From Comamonas sp. BIGb0152 (GTDB lineage: Bacteria; Pseudomonadota; Gammaproteobacteria; Burkholderiales; Burkholderiaceae_C): a stretch of 64,000 nucleotides of DNA. The DNA is taken from NCBI RefSeq assembly GCF_024809975.1, contig NZ_JANUDY010000007.1:124001-188000 (forward strand). The letters run 5' to 3'. Made by a program: the position numbers and the translations under genes. Positions 45,056 through 54,908 of this stretch are shown here, in pieces (position 1 is the stretch's first letter; the number at the start of each line of letters is the position of its first letter). The notes beneath the pieces are model-generated. The model worked only from the letters and a program-made list of their open reading frames with translations. It was not told the origin of the DNA and made no database searches.

Positions 45056-45853
45056 ATGCAAGGCAGATTCTCCCTTCACGGCCAGCGCCAACTGCGCCGC
45101 CAGCAACGCGGCGTAGCCCTGTTTGTCGTCATCATCTTTGTCATGCTGTCCATGCTGCTGGCGCTGTGGTCGGCACGCACCTCCCTGTTCGGAGAAATGC
45201 TGGTCAGCAATGATGCCGATTACCAGCGCGCCTTTGAAGCCGCACAAGCGTTGCAGCAGGACGCGGAGCTGGACATCCGCAACGAAAATGCCGACGGATC
45301 GGTCTGCAGCGGCACCGGTGATGTCTGCCGCCAAAGCACGGCAGACCAGATCCCTCTGGAAGCGCCATCTGTCGGTAAGCTGCTGGCTACGTTGGACAGC
45401 CAAACCTACAAATGCCGCAATGGGCTGTGCACCAAACGCCAGGGCAACCAGGATTTTTGGAACAACAGTGATGCCGATCGCGGCGTCACCTTGGCACAGA
45501 TGACCAGCACGCCCACCGGCGGTGCGCCCGTCGGTGCACGCTATGGCCAATACACCGGCGCCAAGCTGGGTACTGCCAGCAAGCCTGCCAACCCCATCTT
45601 GGCAGACCGCAGTGCCGCCAACCGGGGCGGCTGGTACTGGATCGAGGTGCTGCCTTACGACGAAAGCAGCAAGAACTCGAACCTGATCGTGGCCGAAGAC
45701 GGTGCCGGCAACAGCATGGTGGCCAACAACTTTTTGGCGCTCAATATGATTCCGAATGTGGTCTATCGCATCACCAGTCTTGCGCATGGCCGCAAACCCA
45801 ATACCCAGGTCGTTTTGCAGCAGACCTATGCCAGGCAGAGACTCAAGGACTGA
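45056..45853 (+). CDS. pilX: Type IV pilus assembly protein PilX
   Basis: 265 residues. Basic leader ending QQRG, then a hydrophobic segment VALFVVIIFVMLSMLLALWS lacking Glu5, which is usual for PilX. ADYQRAFEAAQALQQDAELD is the conserved early block. PilX works with PilW and PilY1 in pilus priming and adhesion. It is followed after about 98 bases by pilY1. Confidence 0.87.
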   Translation: MQGRFSLHGQRQLRRQQRGVALFVVIIFVMLSMLLALWSARTSLFGEMLVSNDADYQRAFEAAQALQQDAELDIRNENADGSVCSGTGDVCRQSTADQIPLEAPSVGKLLATLDSQTYKCRNGLCTKRQGNQDFWNNSDADRGVTLAQMTSTPTGGAPVGARYGQYTGAKLGTASKPANPILADRSAANRGGWYWIEVLPYDESSKNSNLIVAEDGAGNSMVANNFLALNMIPNVVYRITSLAHGRKPNTQVVLQQTYARQRLKD

Positions 45854-45951
45854 GTTCTTGGCGCTGAATCCTTAACGCTTTAACAACCAGATGCAGGCCT
45901 TGTGCCCGCGCTGGCTGAAACCAACTATTCGCACTATTGACAGGAGGCGCT

Positions 45952-48900
45952 GTGGCTCATAACAACACCCCCCATTTCCGCAAACACCTGCTGGCCTTGG
46001 CGGCATGCGCTGCGATGCTTCCGCAGGGCAGCTGGGCGCTGGATCTGGCCAGTGGCCCACCAGGCACCAAAGAGCCCTATGTGGCGCCCAATATCGTCAT
46101 CTCGATCGATGACTCGGGCAGTATGCAGTACCGCCTGGACCGCGAAAACCAGTCGGGAGCGAGCAATACCCAGGTGCCGAATGCCGATGGTTCCTGGCCG
46201 GTGTCTGCCCGGCGTATCAATGTGCTCAAGTACGCACTCATCGGTAACGGCGGCAGCGGCGGCGTGCTGCGCGATACCGCCCTGCTGCCTGACAGCAAGG
46301 TGCGCATCTCCTGGCAGGCGATGTGGAACAACGGCAATGCTTCCGGCGCAGACAGTGTTGACAGCACATCGATGAACACCAACTCGATGCGGGTGTTGAA
46401 TAACAGCCATCGCAACAACCTGATCAGCTTTGTCAACGGCCTGAGCGCCGTGAACGGCACGCCTTCGCACAAAATGTTCTCGCAGGCCGATAGCTACATG
46501 CGACGCCCACTGTCCACTAACAGCCCCTGGGCCTCCGTGCCGGGCACCACAGGATCGCCCTACCTGGGCTGCCGCCGCAGCTACCACATCATCATGACGG
46601 ACGGCCGCTGGAACAGCACCGCCACCAAACCCAGCCAGACGGATAACGACACCAACCTGACCCTGCCGGATGGCACGGTATATGGCGGCACCACAGCAGC
46701 TGCCCGGGCCAAATCTGCGCTCTACCGCGATGCCTTCAACTACACGCTGGCAGATTGGGCCTTTTACAGCTGGGCGGTACCCCCCCACACTACCGGTTGG
46801 ACGGGCACCATGCAGCCCACGGCGGACTACCGAAAAGCACCGGCGACTGAAACATTCACCAGCGGCTCCACAACCGCTACGCTGGACCGCTACTGGAACC
46901 CCCGTTACAACCCGGCGACCTGGCCCCACATGGTGACCTACACCATTGGCTTCAGCGCCCTGTCGTATACCTGGAAGCAAAACTACAGCGAAGCAAAATA
47001 CAACATCAGCGCCTCGTCCAGCATGGTGCCGTTTGGTTATGACGGCAGCTTCCCCGCCCTGGTCAATGGCAGCAAAACGTGGCCAGACATGAACGGCGGG
47101 GGTGAAGAGGTGCGGGCGCTGGATCTGTGGCACTCGGCCATCAATGGCCGGGGGCGCTTTTATGCAGTGCAAAAGGGCGAGGATCTGGAAAAGGCCTTCC
47201 GCGAGATCTTTGGCCAGATCAACACCCAGACTGATGCCGATCTGACGTCTTCTGTGAGCAGCGGCTCTAACGCGGCGCGCTACGACGTAGCCACATTCAC
47301 TGCAGGCTACCTGCCCGATTCAAGCTGGAAGGGCTATGTAGCGGCCAGAACCGTGAACAAGAATGGAACCAGCACGCCAGCATGGGAAAACAAGACCACC
47401 GCCGACTTGCTCGATGCACTAACCAGTGTGAACAATCGCCTGATCCTCGGCTGGAGCGACGAGTGGGTGACCAGAACCGGTTCAACCAGCGGCGACAAAG
47501 GTGGCGTTCAGTTCAAGTGGGCCAGTGACCAGACTTACCTGAGCACCGCACAAAAAGCCAAGATCGGCCTCGCCAGTTCCACGCCCATTGCGACCAGCGG
47601 TGAGAGCATTGTGAACTTCATCCGAGGCGATCGCACGCTCGAAGGCTCTGACACCACCGGCTACACCACCGCCAGGCCTTTGCGTGAACGCAAGAGCCGA
47701 CAGGGCGACATCATCAACTCCGGGGTCTGGTACACCGGCGCGCCATCGGGCACCTACCCGCTGTTGGGCTATAGCAGCTTTGTGCAAGCCCAGAAAAATC
47801 GCACGGCCATGGTCTATGTGGGCGGCAACGACGGCATGCTGCACGGCTTCTCGGCCACCGATGGCTCAGAGAAGCTGGCGTATGTACCAAATGGCGCCTT
47901 GTCATCGATCAAAAATCTGGCCAACTCAGGCTATACCCACCAGTACTTTGTCGATGGATCGCCCATGACAGGCGATGTGGAGCTGGGAGGCGTCAAAGAG
48001 ACGACCCCTGGCAACCAAGCCTATATAGCGGACTGGCGCACCTTGCTGGTGGGCACCATGGGGGCAGGCGGCAAGGGCTATTTTGTGCTGGATGTCACCA
48101 ACCCGGCTGCAGGCAGCACGTCCAGCGCGCCGAGCTTTGCGGCGGCCAACGCCGGCACCTTGGTGCGCCTGGACCGCACGCGCGGCGTGGCGGACGCTCT
48201 GGATTGCACGGCGCTGACGGGCACACAGCGCACCGCCTGTATCGCTACCGCCAGTGAGAACAACGACATTGGCCACATCACCGCCAAGCCGGTGATGGAC
48301 GAAACCGATTTTCTGCGCACCACGCAAATCACCCGCATGAACAACGGCCGCTGGGCCGTGGTGATGGGCAATGGCTACAACAGCACCAACCAGCGCCCGG
48401 TGTTGCTGATCCAGTACCTGGACAAGGGCCAGGAACTGGTACGCCTGCCAGTCACCAGCCAGGCCGCCGGCACCGGCTATGCCATTGACAATGGCCTGTC
48501 CGCTCCGCGCCTGATCGACCTCAATGGCGATGGACGGGTAGACATCGCCTACGCCGGCGACAACCAGGGCAACCTCTGGAAATTCGACCTGACCAGCGAC
48601 GTCGCCAGCGAGTGGAATGTGGCCTTCAGCAGCACACCGCTGTTCACCGCCCGGGGGCCTTCCGCCCTCAGCTCGTCCTCGCGCACCAATGTGCAGCCGA
48701 TCACCGTGGCCCCCACCGCACGCGCCAACGACCGCGTCAAGGAAGTGACCCAGACAGACGGCACCAAGAAGACCGTGCCGGTGGGCGGCATGATGGTGGC
48801 CTTTGGCACCGGCCGCAATGTGAGCCGAACCGACCCTAGCGATGTGCTGGTGCAAAGCATTTATTCCGTGCTGGACAACACGCGCTACCGCGTCCGAAAA

Positions 48901-49563
48901 ACAGAGGACTCCAGCCAGTGGCTGGAAGTGCACCCTGGCAAGGCCTGCAGCTCTTCCGCACCGGCTGAATGCCTGGTAGTGCCTGTACCTGCCGCCTTGG
49001 GTACGGGTGTAACGGCCGCCAGCTTGGCCAAGCGTGAGATCGCCGAGCTGAACATTGCCGGTGGCGTAGGCGGCCGGGTGGACGAAGTCGATACGCTGGA
49101 CAAAACCACCTGGGGCACCACCTACAACGGCTGGTACATAGACCTGCCAGCGGTAGGCGAGCGTGCGCTGAAAAACCTGGAGCTCTATGACAACACCAAT
49201 ATCCTGGTCGCCTACACCCAAGTTCCTGCCAAGGGCCTGGATGTGGACGTCAACCGGGAGAGCTGTGAGTCCACGTCGGTGGACACCGAGCGCCAGTACC
49301 GCACCATGCTCAACATCATGGATGGCAAAAAGCCCAGCATTCAGCTGATCAACCTGGGCAGCAACACCTCCTTCGGTGCCTCGGATAACGGCAATGCCTC
49401 GCGCGCGCAAGTCGACAAGGGATCGCACTCCCAAGTGGCGGCATCGGAGACCCAGATGCTCGATATCAGCACCTGTACGGGCGACCGCTGCATCAACAAT
49501 ATGGAGGCCCTGCTGCGCATGCCCGAGCAAACCCTGCGACCCACCTGGCGCCAGCTGCAGTAA
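45952..49563 (+). CDS. pilY1: Type IV pilus tip adhesin/mechanosensor PilY1
   Basis: 1203 residues from the GTG after AGGAGGCGCT, a strong ribosome binding site; a TTG five codons earlier overlaps that site. Signal peptide to about SWALD. The N-terminal von Willebrand A-like domain begins APNIVISIDDSGSMQYRLDR with a MIDAS Asp-x-Ser-x-Ser. The C-terminal part is the PilY beta-propeller (MVYVGGNDGMLHGFSATDGS) with the calcium loop IDLNGDGRVDIAYAGDNQGN. It caps the pilus, promotes adhesion and counteracts retraction. Length is typical (about 1160-1300). Confidence 0.92.
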   Translation: MAHNNTPHFRKHLLALAACAAMLPQGSWALDLASGPPGTKEPYVAPNIVISIDDSGSMQYRLDRENQSGASNTQVPNADGSWPVSARRINVLKYALIGNGGSGGVLRDTALLPDSKVRISWQAMWNNGNASGADSVDSTSMNTNSMRVLNNSHRNNLISFVNGLSAVNGTPSHKMFSQADSYMRRPLSTNSPWASVPGTTGSPYLGCRRSYHIIMTDGRWNSTATKPSQTDNDTNLTLPDGTVYGGTTAAARAKSALYRDAFNYTLADWAFYSWAVPPHTTGWTGTMQPTADYRKAPATETFTSGSTTATLDRYWNPRYNPATWPHMVTYTIGFSALSYTWKQNYSEAKYNISASSSMVPFGYDGSFPALVNGSKTWPDMNGGGEEVRALDLWHSAINGRGRFYAVQKGEDLEKAFREIFGQINTQTDADLTSSVSSGSNAARYDVATFTAGYLPDSSWKGYVAARTVNKNGTSTPAWENKTTADLLDALTSVNNRLILGWSDEWVTRTGSTSGDKGGVQFKWASDQTYLSTAQKAKIGLASSTPIATSGESIVNFIRGDRTLEGSDTTGYTTARPLRERKSRQGDIINSGVWYTGAPSGTYPLLGYSSFVQAQKNRTAMVYVGGNDGMLHGFSATDGSEKLAYVPNGALSSIKNLANSGYTHQYFVDGSPMTGDVELGGVKETTPGNQAYIADWRTLLVGTMGAGGKGYFVLDVTNPAAGSTSSAPSFAAANAGTLVRLDRTRGVADALDCTALTGTQRTACIATASENNDIGHITAKPVMDETDFLRTTQITRMNNGRWAVVMGNGYNSTNQRPVLLIQYLDKGQELVRLPVTSQAAGTGYAIDNGLSAPRLIDLNGDGRVDIAYAGDNQGNLWKFDLTSDVASEWNVAFSSTPLFTARGPSALSSSSRTNVQPITVAPTARANDRVKEVTQTDGTKKTVPVGGMMVAFGTGRNVSRTDPSDVLVQSIYSVLDNTRYRVRKTEDSSQWLEVHPGKACSSSAPAECLVVPVPAALGTGVTAASLAKREIAELNIAGGVGGRVDEVDTLDKTTWGTTYNGWYIDLPAVGERALKNLELYDNTNILVAYTQVPAKGLDVDVNRESCESTSVDTERQYRTMLNIMDGKKPSIQLINLGSNTSFGASDNGNASRAQVDKGSHSQVAASETQMLDISTCTGDRCINNMEALLRMPEQTLRPTWRQLQ

Positions 49564-49575
49564 GAAAGACCAGCC

Positions 49576-50004
49576 ATGACACAAAGAAACCTGATGACGC
49601 AGCGCGGCTTTACGCTGATCGAACTGATGATTGTGGTGGCGGTGGTCGGCATCCTGACTGCCATCGCGCTGCCCAGCTACAACGAGTACATCCGTCGCGG
49701 TCACCGTGCAGACGCACGCACCGTGTTGCTGCAAACCGCCCAGTGGATGGAGCGCGCTGCCACGGCCAATGGAGACTATCCGAAGACCGATGACTTTCCA
49801 GGTAGCATGACGAGCATCCCGTCCGGTCGCTACGCCATTAGCCTCATCTCCGATGGCGCAACCTTCACCCTGACCGCCACCGCGCAAAATGCCCAGGCCA
49901 ATGACAAGTGTGGCAACTACACCTTGACCAATACCGGCCTGCAAGGTGCCAATGGCAAAACCGAAGGGGCTTCTGGCTACGACAGCAGCTGCTGGAACAA
50001 ATAA
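49576..50004 (+). CDS. pilE: Type IV minor pilin, PilE family
   Basis: 142 residues. Short leader [11 protein letters not shown], mature [20 protein letters not shown] with Glu5, then [20 protein letters not shown] and a C-terminal cysteine pair (DKCGNY, SSCWNK). This is the ComP/PilE-type minor pilin that closes the fimT-to-pilY1 cluster; a role as major pilin is less likely in this setting. Twelve bases after pilY1 and followed by a strong terminator. Confidence 0.88.
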   Translation: MTQRNLMTQRGFTLIELMIVVAVVGILTAIALPSYNEYIRRGHRADARTVLLQTAQWMERAATANGDYPKTDDFPGSMTSIPSGRYAISLISDGATFTLTATAQNAQANDKCGNYTLTNTGLQGANGKTEGASGYDSSCWNK

Positions 50005-50025
50005 GTCGCACCGCCACCAAAGCAC

Positions 50026-50060
50026 AAAAGGCTCCGGCAAGCAATTGCCGGAGCCTTTTT
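50026..50060. terminator. Strong bidirectional terminator between pilE and rpe
   Basis: Fifteen-base perfect stem AAAAGGCTCCGGCAA/TTGCCGGAGCCTTTT with a GCAA tetraloop and a T tract in both directions. It separates the plus-strand pilin operon from the convergent rpe gene. Confidence 0.92.
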
Positions 50061-50085
50061 ACCGCCCCTGTTCAGGGCAAAACCA

Positions 50086-50766
50086 TCACCCCAGCGCCAC
50101 CCGCATCTGGTCAATCACCGCCTTGTAATCGGGCTTGCCAAAAATCGCGCTGCCGGCCACAAAGGTGTCGGCACCGGCATCGGCCACGCGGCGGATATTG
50201 GTTTCCTTGATGCCACCGTCGACTTCCAGGCGGATGTCCTTGCCGCTGGCGTCGATGCGCTTACGCGTCGCTTCGATCTTGCGCAGGGTCGAGTCGATAA
50301 AGCTTTGGCCGCCAAAACCGGGGTTGACGCTCATCAGCAAAATCAGGTCGATGTCCTCGATCACCCAGTCCAGCACATCCAGCGGCATGGCCGGATTGAA
50401 CACCAGGCCGGCCTTGCAGCCCTGTGCCTTGATGGCCTGGATGCTGCGGTGCACGTGGGTCGATGCATCGGGGTGGAAGCTGATATAGTCGGCGCCTGCC
50501 TGGGCAAAGGCGGCAGCGATCTCGTCCACCGGCTGCACCATCAGGTGCACATCGATGGGGGCCGGCGTGCCATCGGGCTTGATGGCATGGGGCTTCAAGG
50601 CCGCACAGACCATGGGGCCGAAGGTCAAATTGGGAACGTAGTGGTTGTCCATTACGTCAAAATGTATCCAGTCCGCACCAGCGGCAAGTACGGAGCGCAC
50701 TTCTTCACCCAAACGGGCAAAGTCTGCAGACAGGATCGAGGGGGCAATTTGGTAAGGGGAGCTCAT
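50086..50766 (-). CDS. rpe: Ribulose-phosphate 3-epimerase
   Basis: 226 residues from [23 protein letters not shown]. Interconverts ribulose-5- and xylulose-5-phosphate in the pentose phosphate and Calvin cycles. Metal-binding and catalytic blocks are visible: [36 protein letters not shown] and [15 protein letters not shown]. Divergent from apaG. In related genomes gph normally follows directly; here the pilin cluster intervenes. Confidence 0.96.
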   Translation of the reverse strand: MSSPYQIAPSILSADFARLGEEVRSVLAAGADWIHFDVMDNHYVPNLTFGPMVCAALKPHAIKPDGTPAPIDVHLMVQPVDEIAAAFAQAGADYISFHPDASTHVHRSIQAIKAQGCKAGLVFNPAMPLDVLDWVIEDIDLILLMSVNPGFGGQSFIDSTLRKIEATRKRIDASGKDIRLEVDGGIKETNIRRVADAGADTFVAGSAIFGKPDYKAVIDQMRVALG

Positions 50767-50816
50767 CCCGCTATTGTCGCAGTTAGTATTTCTACCTGAC
50801 TTCAATCCAGTTTCAC

Positions 50817-51227
50817 ATGCCAAAGTTCCAGTTCGAGGTGTCAGTGACACCGCAGTACCTGCCTGAGCAGTCCATGCCCGAGGCCGGCGTGTTCCACTTT
50901 GTCTATAACATCATCATTCACAACAGTGGTGAGCTGCCTGCGCAGCTGATTGCCAGGCACTGGATCATCAAAGATTCCACCGGCCTGGTTCAGGAGGTCA
51001 AGGGCCTGGGCGTCGTGGGCCACCAGCCCTTACTCTCCCCGGGTGAATCGTTTGAGTACCAAAGCCAGTGCCGCCTGGCTACCGCCCAGGGCAGCATGGA
51101 AGGCAGCTATCTTTGCATCAGCGAAGAGGCAGAGACCTTTGACTGCCCGATCCCGCGCTTCAGCCTCGATGCCACCCAGTTTCCGGCCCAAGACGATGAC
51201 CTGGCCCAAGGACGAGTGCTGCATTGA
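50817..51227 (+). CDS. apaG: ApaG protein
   Basis: 136 residues with the ApaG immunoglobulin-like fold: [40 protein letters not shown] and [20 protein letters not shown] are highly conserved. The family binds divalent ions or nucleotides, and its physiological role is poorly known; a DUF525 domain also occurs in eukaryotic F-box proteins. Its stop overlaps the next gene's start (TGATG), so translation is coupled. Confidence 0.93.
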   Translation: MPKFQFEVSVTPQYLPEQSMPEAGVFHFVYNIIIHNSGELPAQLIARHWIIKDSTGLVQEVKGLGVVGHQPLLSPGESFEYQSQCRLATAQGSMEGSYLCISEEAETFDCPIPRFSLDATQFPAQDDDLAQGRVLH

Positions 51228-53320
51228 TGTTCCGCAAGAAAAAACAAGATCCGCTGCCGCAACTGCTCGCGGCGCTCGATCCCGATGCGCCGCTGGCCGA
51301 GCGCAACCTCTGGCTCATCGATATCGCCGCCTGGATTCGCGGCCAGCAAAACTCGGTCGAGGCGGCCGTCGCCCGCGTCAGCCAACTGCTCGATGCCATT
51401 GATGGCGATGCCGCTACCCGGGAAAAAGTGCAGCGCTGGTGGTCCGTGCAGCTGCAGACCATCGACCTGACTGCGCTGCTGGCCGATTTTGGCTTTGCGC
51501 CCCGCACCGCCTTCTTCAACGAGATGGCCGAGCGCCTGCGCTGGAAACTGCTGCCCTCCACCCCCGAGACGATCGACGCCACGGTGCTGTTCTCGATGGT
51601 CTTGCACACGCCCTTCGATGCCCAGTGGCTCAAGGCCATGGACAAGCCCTTGCTCGAACGCATCGCCCAGCTGCTCTCGCCCGGCTTTGTGTCCTTGGAG
51701 GTGATGGTCGTCCCCACCCAGATCGCGCAGAGCGATGTCGATACTGGCAGCATTGTCGGCCTGGAGCACTACGGCAACCGCCTCTCGCCCTGGCAGCACC
51801 TGGTGCTCAATGCCATCACCTACTGCGCAGGCCAGATTCTGGCGGCTGGCTTTGCGCCTGAGCTGCGCCTGCGCATGAGCGGCAGCGCCAAAAACACCCA
51901 GCCCTTCTACAGCCTGATCAGCGGGGTCGAAGAGCTGCGCCGCGCCATGCTGCACCACAGCCCCAAGGCGGCCGATGTGCTGGAGGCCGAGGAAAGTGTG
52001 CGCCGCAGCCTGGATGAATGCCGCACGGCCGTGGCCTCCATCTACGAGCATTTTGAAGACAACGGCGTGTCCGTCGGGGTCGTGTTCCGGCTGCGCCAGC
52101 TGCGCATGCGCATTCTGCGCGTGCGCGAGCTGCTCGACTGCCTGCTGTCAGCCAACCCCAAGGTCATCACCGCCAAGCTGCTGGCCCACCTGGTGGCCGT
52201 TGGCCTAGAGCGCCAGAGCATCCGCGCGCTGATCTCCTCCAACTCCTCCTTGCTGGCCTCCAAGGTGGCCGAGCGCAGTGCCGAGACGGGCGAGCACTAC
52301 ATCACCCGCGACAAGCGCGAGTACGCGCAGATGGCGCGCAAGGCCGCAGGTGGTGGCCTGGTGATGGCCTTCACCACCTTGATCAAGTTCGCGCTGCATG
52401 CGATTGCCATCTCCGCGTTCTGGGCCGGCTTTATCGCGGGCTTCAACTACGCCATCAGCTTTATGCTGATCCAGCTGCTGCACTTCACCGTCGCCACCAA
52501 GCAACCAGCGATGACCGCGCCGGCCATGGCGGCCAAGCTCAAGGAATCGGGCGACACCGAAGCCGGAATTGCGTCCTTTGTCGACGAGGTCAGCTACCTG
52601 GTGCGCTCCCAGGTGGCTGCCGTGCTGGGCAATGTGTTCACCGTTTTCCCAATGGTGCTGCTGCTCACCTGGGGCTGGAGCCGGGCCACCGGCGCGCCCT
52701 TTATCGACCAGCATGAGGCCGAGCAGACCCTGCAGTCGCTCAGCCTCTGGGGGCCTTCGGTGTTCTATGCCGCCTTTACCGGCGTGCTGCTGTTTTCCTC
52801 CAGCATCATCGCCGGCTGGACCGAGAACTGGTTCGTGCTGCACCACATGGACTCGGCCATCCGCTACAACCCGCGCATCACCCGCTTTCTGGGCAAGGCC
52901 CGCGCCGCGCGCTGGGCGGGCTTCATGCGCCGCCATATCTCCGGCTTTGCGTCCAACATCTCGCTGGGCTTCATGCTGGGGCTGATTCCGGTGATCGCCC
53001 AGTTCTTTGGCCTGCCCATCGATATCCGCCACGTCACCTTGGCCGCAGGCCAGATCGCGGCAGCCGCCACCAGCTTGGGGTTTGAGGTGCTGCACTCCCA
53101 CGGTTTCTGGCTTTGTGTGGCCGCACTGCCCTTGCTGGGTGGTTTCAATATTCTGGTCAGCTTCTACCTGGCGTTCCGCTTGGCGCTGCGTGCGCAAAAC
53201 GTCAGCAATGTCGAGCGCTCACACATCTACAAAGCGCTTCTCAAGCGGGTGCTGACCCGGCCGCTGAGCTTTTTGCTGCCGCTGCGGCTGAACCGCGCTA
53301 GCGCCCCGGGAGGCCGCTGA
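51227..53320 (+). CDS. Polytopic membrane protein of the 'site-specific recombinase' (Gcr) family
   Basis: 697 residues from [23 protein letters not shown]. The N-terminal half is soluble and helical. From about residue 380 there are roughly six to seven transmembrane stretches, including GFIAGFNYAISFMLIQLLHF and ISLGFMLGLIPVIAQFFGLP. Databases label the family site-specific recombinase after neisserial gcr, but I see no serine or tyrosine recombinase motif. It overlaps apaG by one base and ends one base before thiL, so it is part of that operon. Function unknown. Confidence 0.75.
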   Translation: MFRKKKQDPLPQLLAALDPDAPLAERNLWLIDIAAWIRGQQNSVEAAVARVSQLLDAIDGDAATREKVQRWWSVQLQTIDLTALLADFGFAPRTAFFNEMAERLRWKLLPSTPETIDATVLFSMVLHTPFDAQWLKAMDKPLLERIAQLLSPGFVSLEVMVVPTQIAQSDVDTGSIVGLEHYGNRLSPWQHLVLNAITYCAGQILAAGFAPELRLRMSGSAKNTQPFYSLISGVEELRRAMLHHSPKAADVLEAEESVRRSLDECRTAVASIYEHFEDNGVSVGVVFRLRQLRMRILRVRELLDCLLSANPKVITAKLLAHLVAVGLERQSIRALISSNSSLLASKVAERSAETGEHYITRDKREYAQMARKAAGGGLVMAFTTLIKFALHAIAISAFWAGFIAGFNYAISFMLIQLLHFTVATKQPAMTAPAMAAKLKESGDTEAGIASFVDEVSYLVRSQVAAVLGNVFTVFPMVLLLTWGWSRATGAPFIDQHEAEQTLQSLSLWGPSVFYAAFTGVLLFSSSIIAGWTENWFVLHHMDSAIRYNPRITRFLGKARAARWAGFMRRHISGFASNISLGFMLGLIPVIAQFFGLPIDIRHVTLAAGQIAAAATSLGFEVLHSHGFWLCVAALPLLGGFNILVSFYLAFRLALRAQNVSNVERSHIYKALLKRVLTRPLSFLLPLRLNRASAPGGR

Positions 53321-53321
53321 C

Positions 53322-54305
53322 ATGGCCCAGGGCGAGTTCGCGCTGATAGCGCAGTATTTCCAACGCCCGGTGCAGCGGGCCGTGCTCGGTGTGGGCGACG
53401 ACTGCGCCCTGCTCGCCCCCCGGCCCGGCATGCAGCTGGCCATCTCCAGCGATATGCTGGTGCAGGGCCGCCATTTCTTTGCCGATGTGGACCCGCGCAC
53501 CCTGGGCCACAAGGCGCTGGCCGTCAACCTCAGCGACCTGGCCGCTACCGGCGCCCAGCCGCTGGCCTTTACCCTGGCCCTGGCCTTGCCCTCGGTCGAT
53601 GCGGCCTGGCTGCAAGGCTTTTCTGAGGGCATGTTTGCGCTGGCCGATGCCCATGGCTGCGAGCTGGTCGGCGGCGACACCACCCAGGGCCCGTTGAACA
53701 TCTGCATCACCGTGTTTGGCGAGGTGCCGGCCGGCCAGGCGCTGCTGCGCAGCGGCGCCCAACCGGGTGACGACATCTACGTCAGCGGCCACCTGGGCGA
53801 TGCGCGCCTGGCGCTCGAGGCCCTGCTCGGCCAGGTGCAGCTGCCCGCCAACGCACTGGCCGCCGCACGCCAGCGGCTGGAAAGCCCCAGCCCGCGCGTC
53901 GCCCTGGGCATGGCGCTGCGCGGCATCGCCAGCAGTGCGCTCGATCTGAGCGATGGCCTGGTCGGCGACCTGGGCCATATCCTGCAAGCCAGCGCGGTCG
54001 GTGCCGAGCTGCAGGCCGACCAGGTCATCGCGCGCATGGCCGCCACGGCTGGCGCAGCGGGCGCGGCGCTCCATCTGCCCCTTGATCTGCAACTGCAATG
54101 CTGCCTGGCAGGCGGCGACGACTACGAGCTGTGCTTTACCGCTGCCGCAGACCAGCGTGGTGCCGTGCAGCAGGCCAGCCTGGCCGCGCAGACGCCGGTG
54201 CATTGCATCGGCCGCATCACGGCTGCTCCGGGTCTGCGCGTGGTCGATGCACAGGGCCAGGCCATGGCGCAGCGCTGGGCCTCGTTTGACCACTTCAGAT
54301 CCTGA
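53322..54305 (+). CDS. thiL: Thiamine-monophosphate kinase
   Basis: 327 residues; phosphorylates thiamine monophosphate to the active diphosphate. PurM-like ATP-binding fold with AVLGVGDDCALLAPRPGMQL, AISSDMLVQGRHFF, HKALAVNLSDLAATGAQPLA, VGGDTTQGP and SALDLSDGLVGDLGHIL. Length matches E. coli ThiL (325). Starts one base after the membrane protein stop and precedes pgpA, the classical thiL-pgpA pairing. Confidence 0.95.
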   Translation: MAQGEFALIAQYFQRPVQRAVLGVGDDCALLAPRPGMQLAISSDMLVQGRHFFADVDPRTLGHKALAVNLSDLAATGAQPLAFTLALALPSVDAAWLQGFSEGMFALADAHGCELVGGDTTQGPLNICITVFGEVPAGQALLRSGAQPGDDIYVSGHLGDARLALEALLGQVQLPANALAAARQRLESPSPRVALGMALRGIASSALDLSDGLVGDLGHILQASAVGAELQADQVIARMAATAGAAGAALHLPLDLQLQCCLAGGDDYELCFTAAADQRGAVQQASLAAQTPVHCIGRITAAPGLRVVDAQGQAMAQRWASFDHFRS

Positions 54306-54362
54306 GCCCACAACGCCAGCCGGCACTGCACAGCAGCGGCCTGCAGGCTTATGATGGCGGGC

Positions 54363-54908
54363 ATGAGCGACACGCCGTTTTCCACCTCCGCGCCAGCCGC
54401 CGCAGCGGCACCCCGCCGCGCCAATTGGGTCTTTATGCTGCGCAACCCCCTGCACTGGATGGCGCTGGGCTTTGGTTCGGGCTTGAGCCCCGTGGCGCCT
54501 GGCACCGTGGGCACCTTGTGGGCCTGGGTGGCCTACCTGGTCATGCAGCTGTGGCTGACGCCGGCAGCGATTGGCTGGGTGATTGCGGGCTCCATCGTCA
54601 TAGGTTGGTGGGCCTGCACCAGCACCGCACGCCACCTGGGCGTGGCCGATCCCGGCGCCATTGTCTGGGATGAGGTCATCGCCTTCTGGCTCATCCTGTG
54701 GCTGGTCATGCCCACCGGGTTTTGGGGCCAGCTTCTGGCTTTTGTGCTGTTTCGCTTTTTCGATGCCGTCAAACCCCAGCCCGTGCGCTGGGCGGACCGC
54801 TGCTTCAAAGGCTTTGGCTGGGGCGGCGGCTGGGGCATCATCTGGGACGATCTGGTCGCCGCTTTCTGCACCTTGCTTGTCATCGCCATAGGGAGACATT
54901 TGCTATGA
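54363..54908 (+). CDS. pgpA: Phosphatidylglycerophosphatase A
   Basis: 181 residues from ATG MSDTPFSTSAPAAAAAPRRA; an ATG four codons earlier is possible. Removes phosphate from phosphatidylglycerol phosphate in the inner membrane. GFGSGLSPVAPGTVGTLWAW, DPGAIVWDEVIAFWLILWLV and FRFFDAVKPQPVRWADR are diagnostic, with three to four hydrophobic helices. Its TGA overlaps the pncC ATG (ATGA). Confidence 0.94.
   Translation: MSDTPFSTSAPAAAAAPRRANWVFMLRNPLHWMALGFGSGLSPVAPGTVGTLWAWVAYLVMQLWLTPAAIGWVIAGSIVIGWWACTSTARHLGVADPGAIVWDEVIAFWLILWLVMPTGFWGQLLAFVLFRFFDAVKPQPVRWADRCFKGFGWGGGWGIIWDDLVAAFCTLLVIAIGRHLL

Noticed and set aside
47926-50040. Long minus-strand open frame opposite pilY1 and pilE
   Set aside because: Antisense to a clear PilY1 beta-propeller and pilin; composition is typical of a shadow frame.
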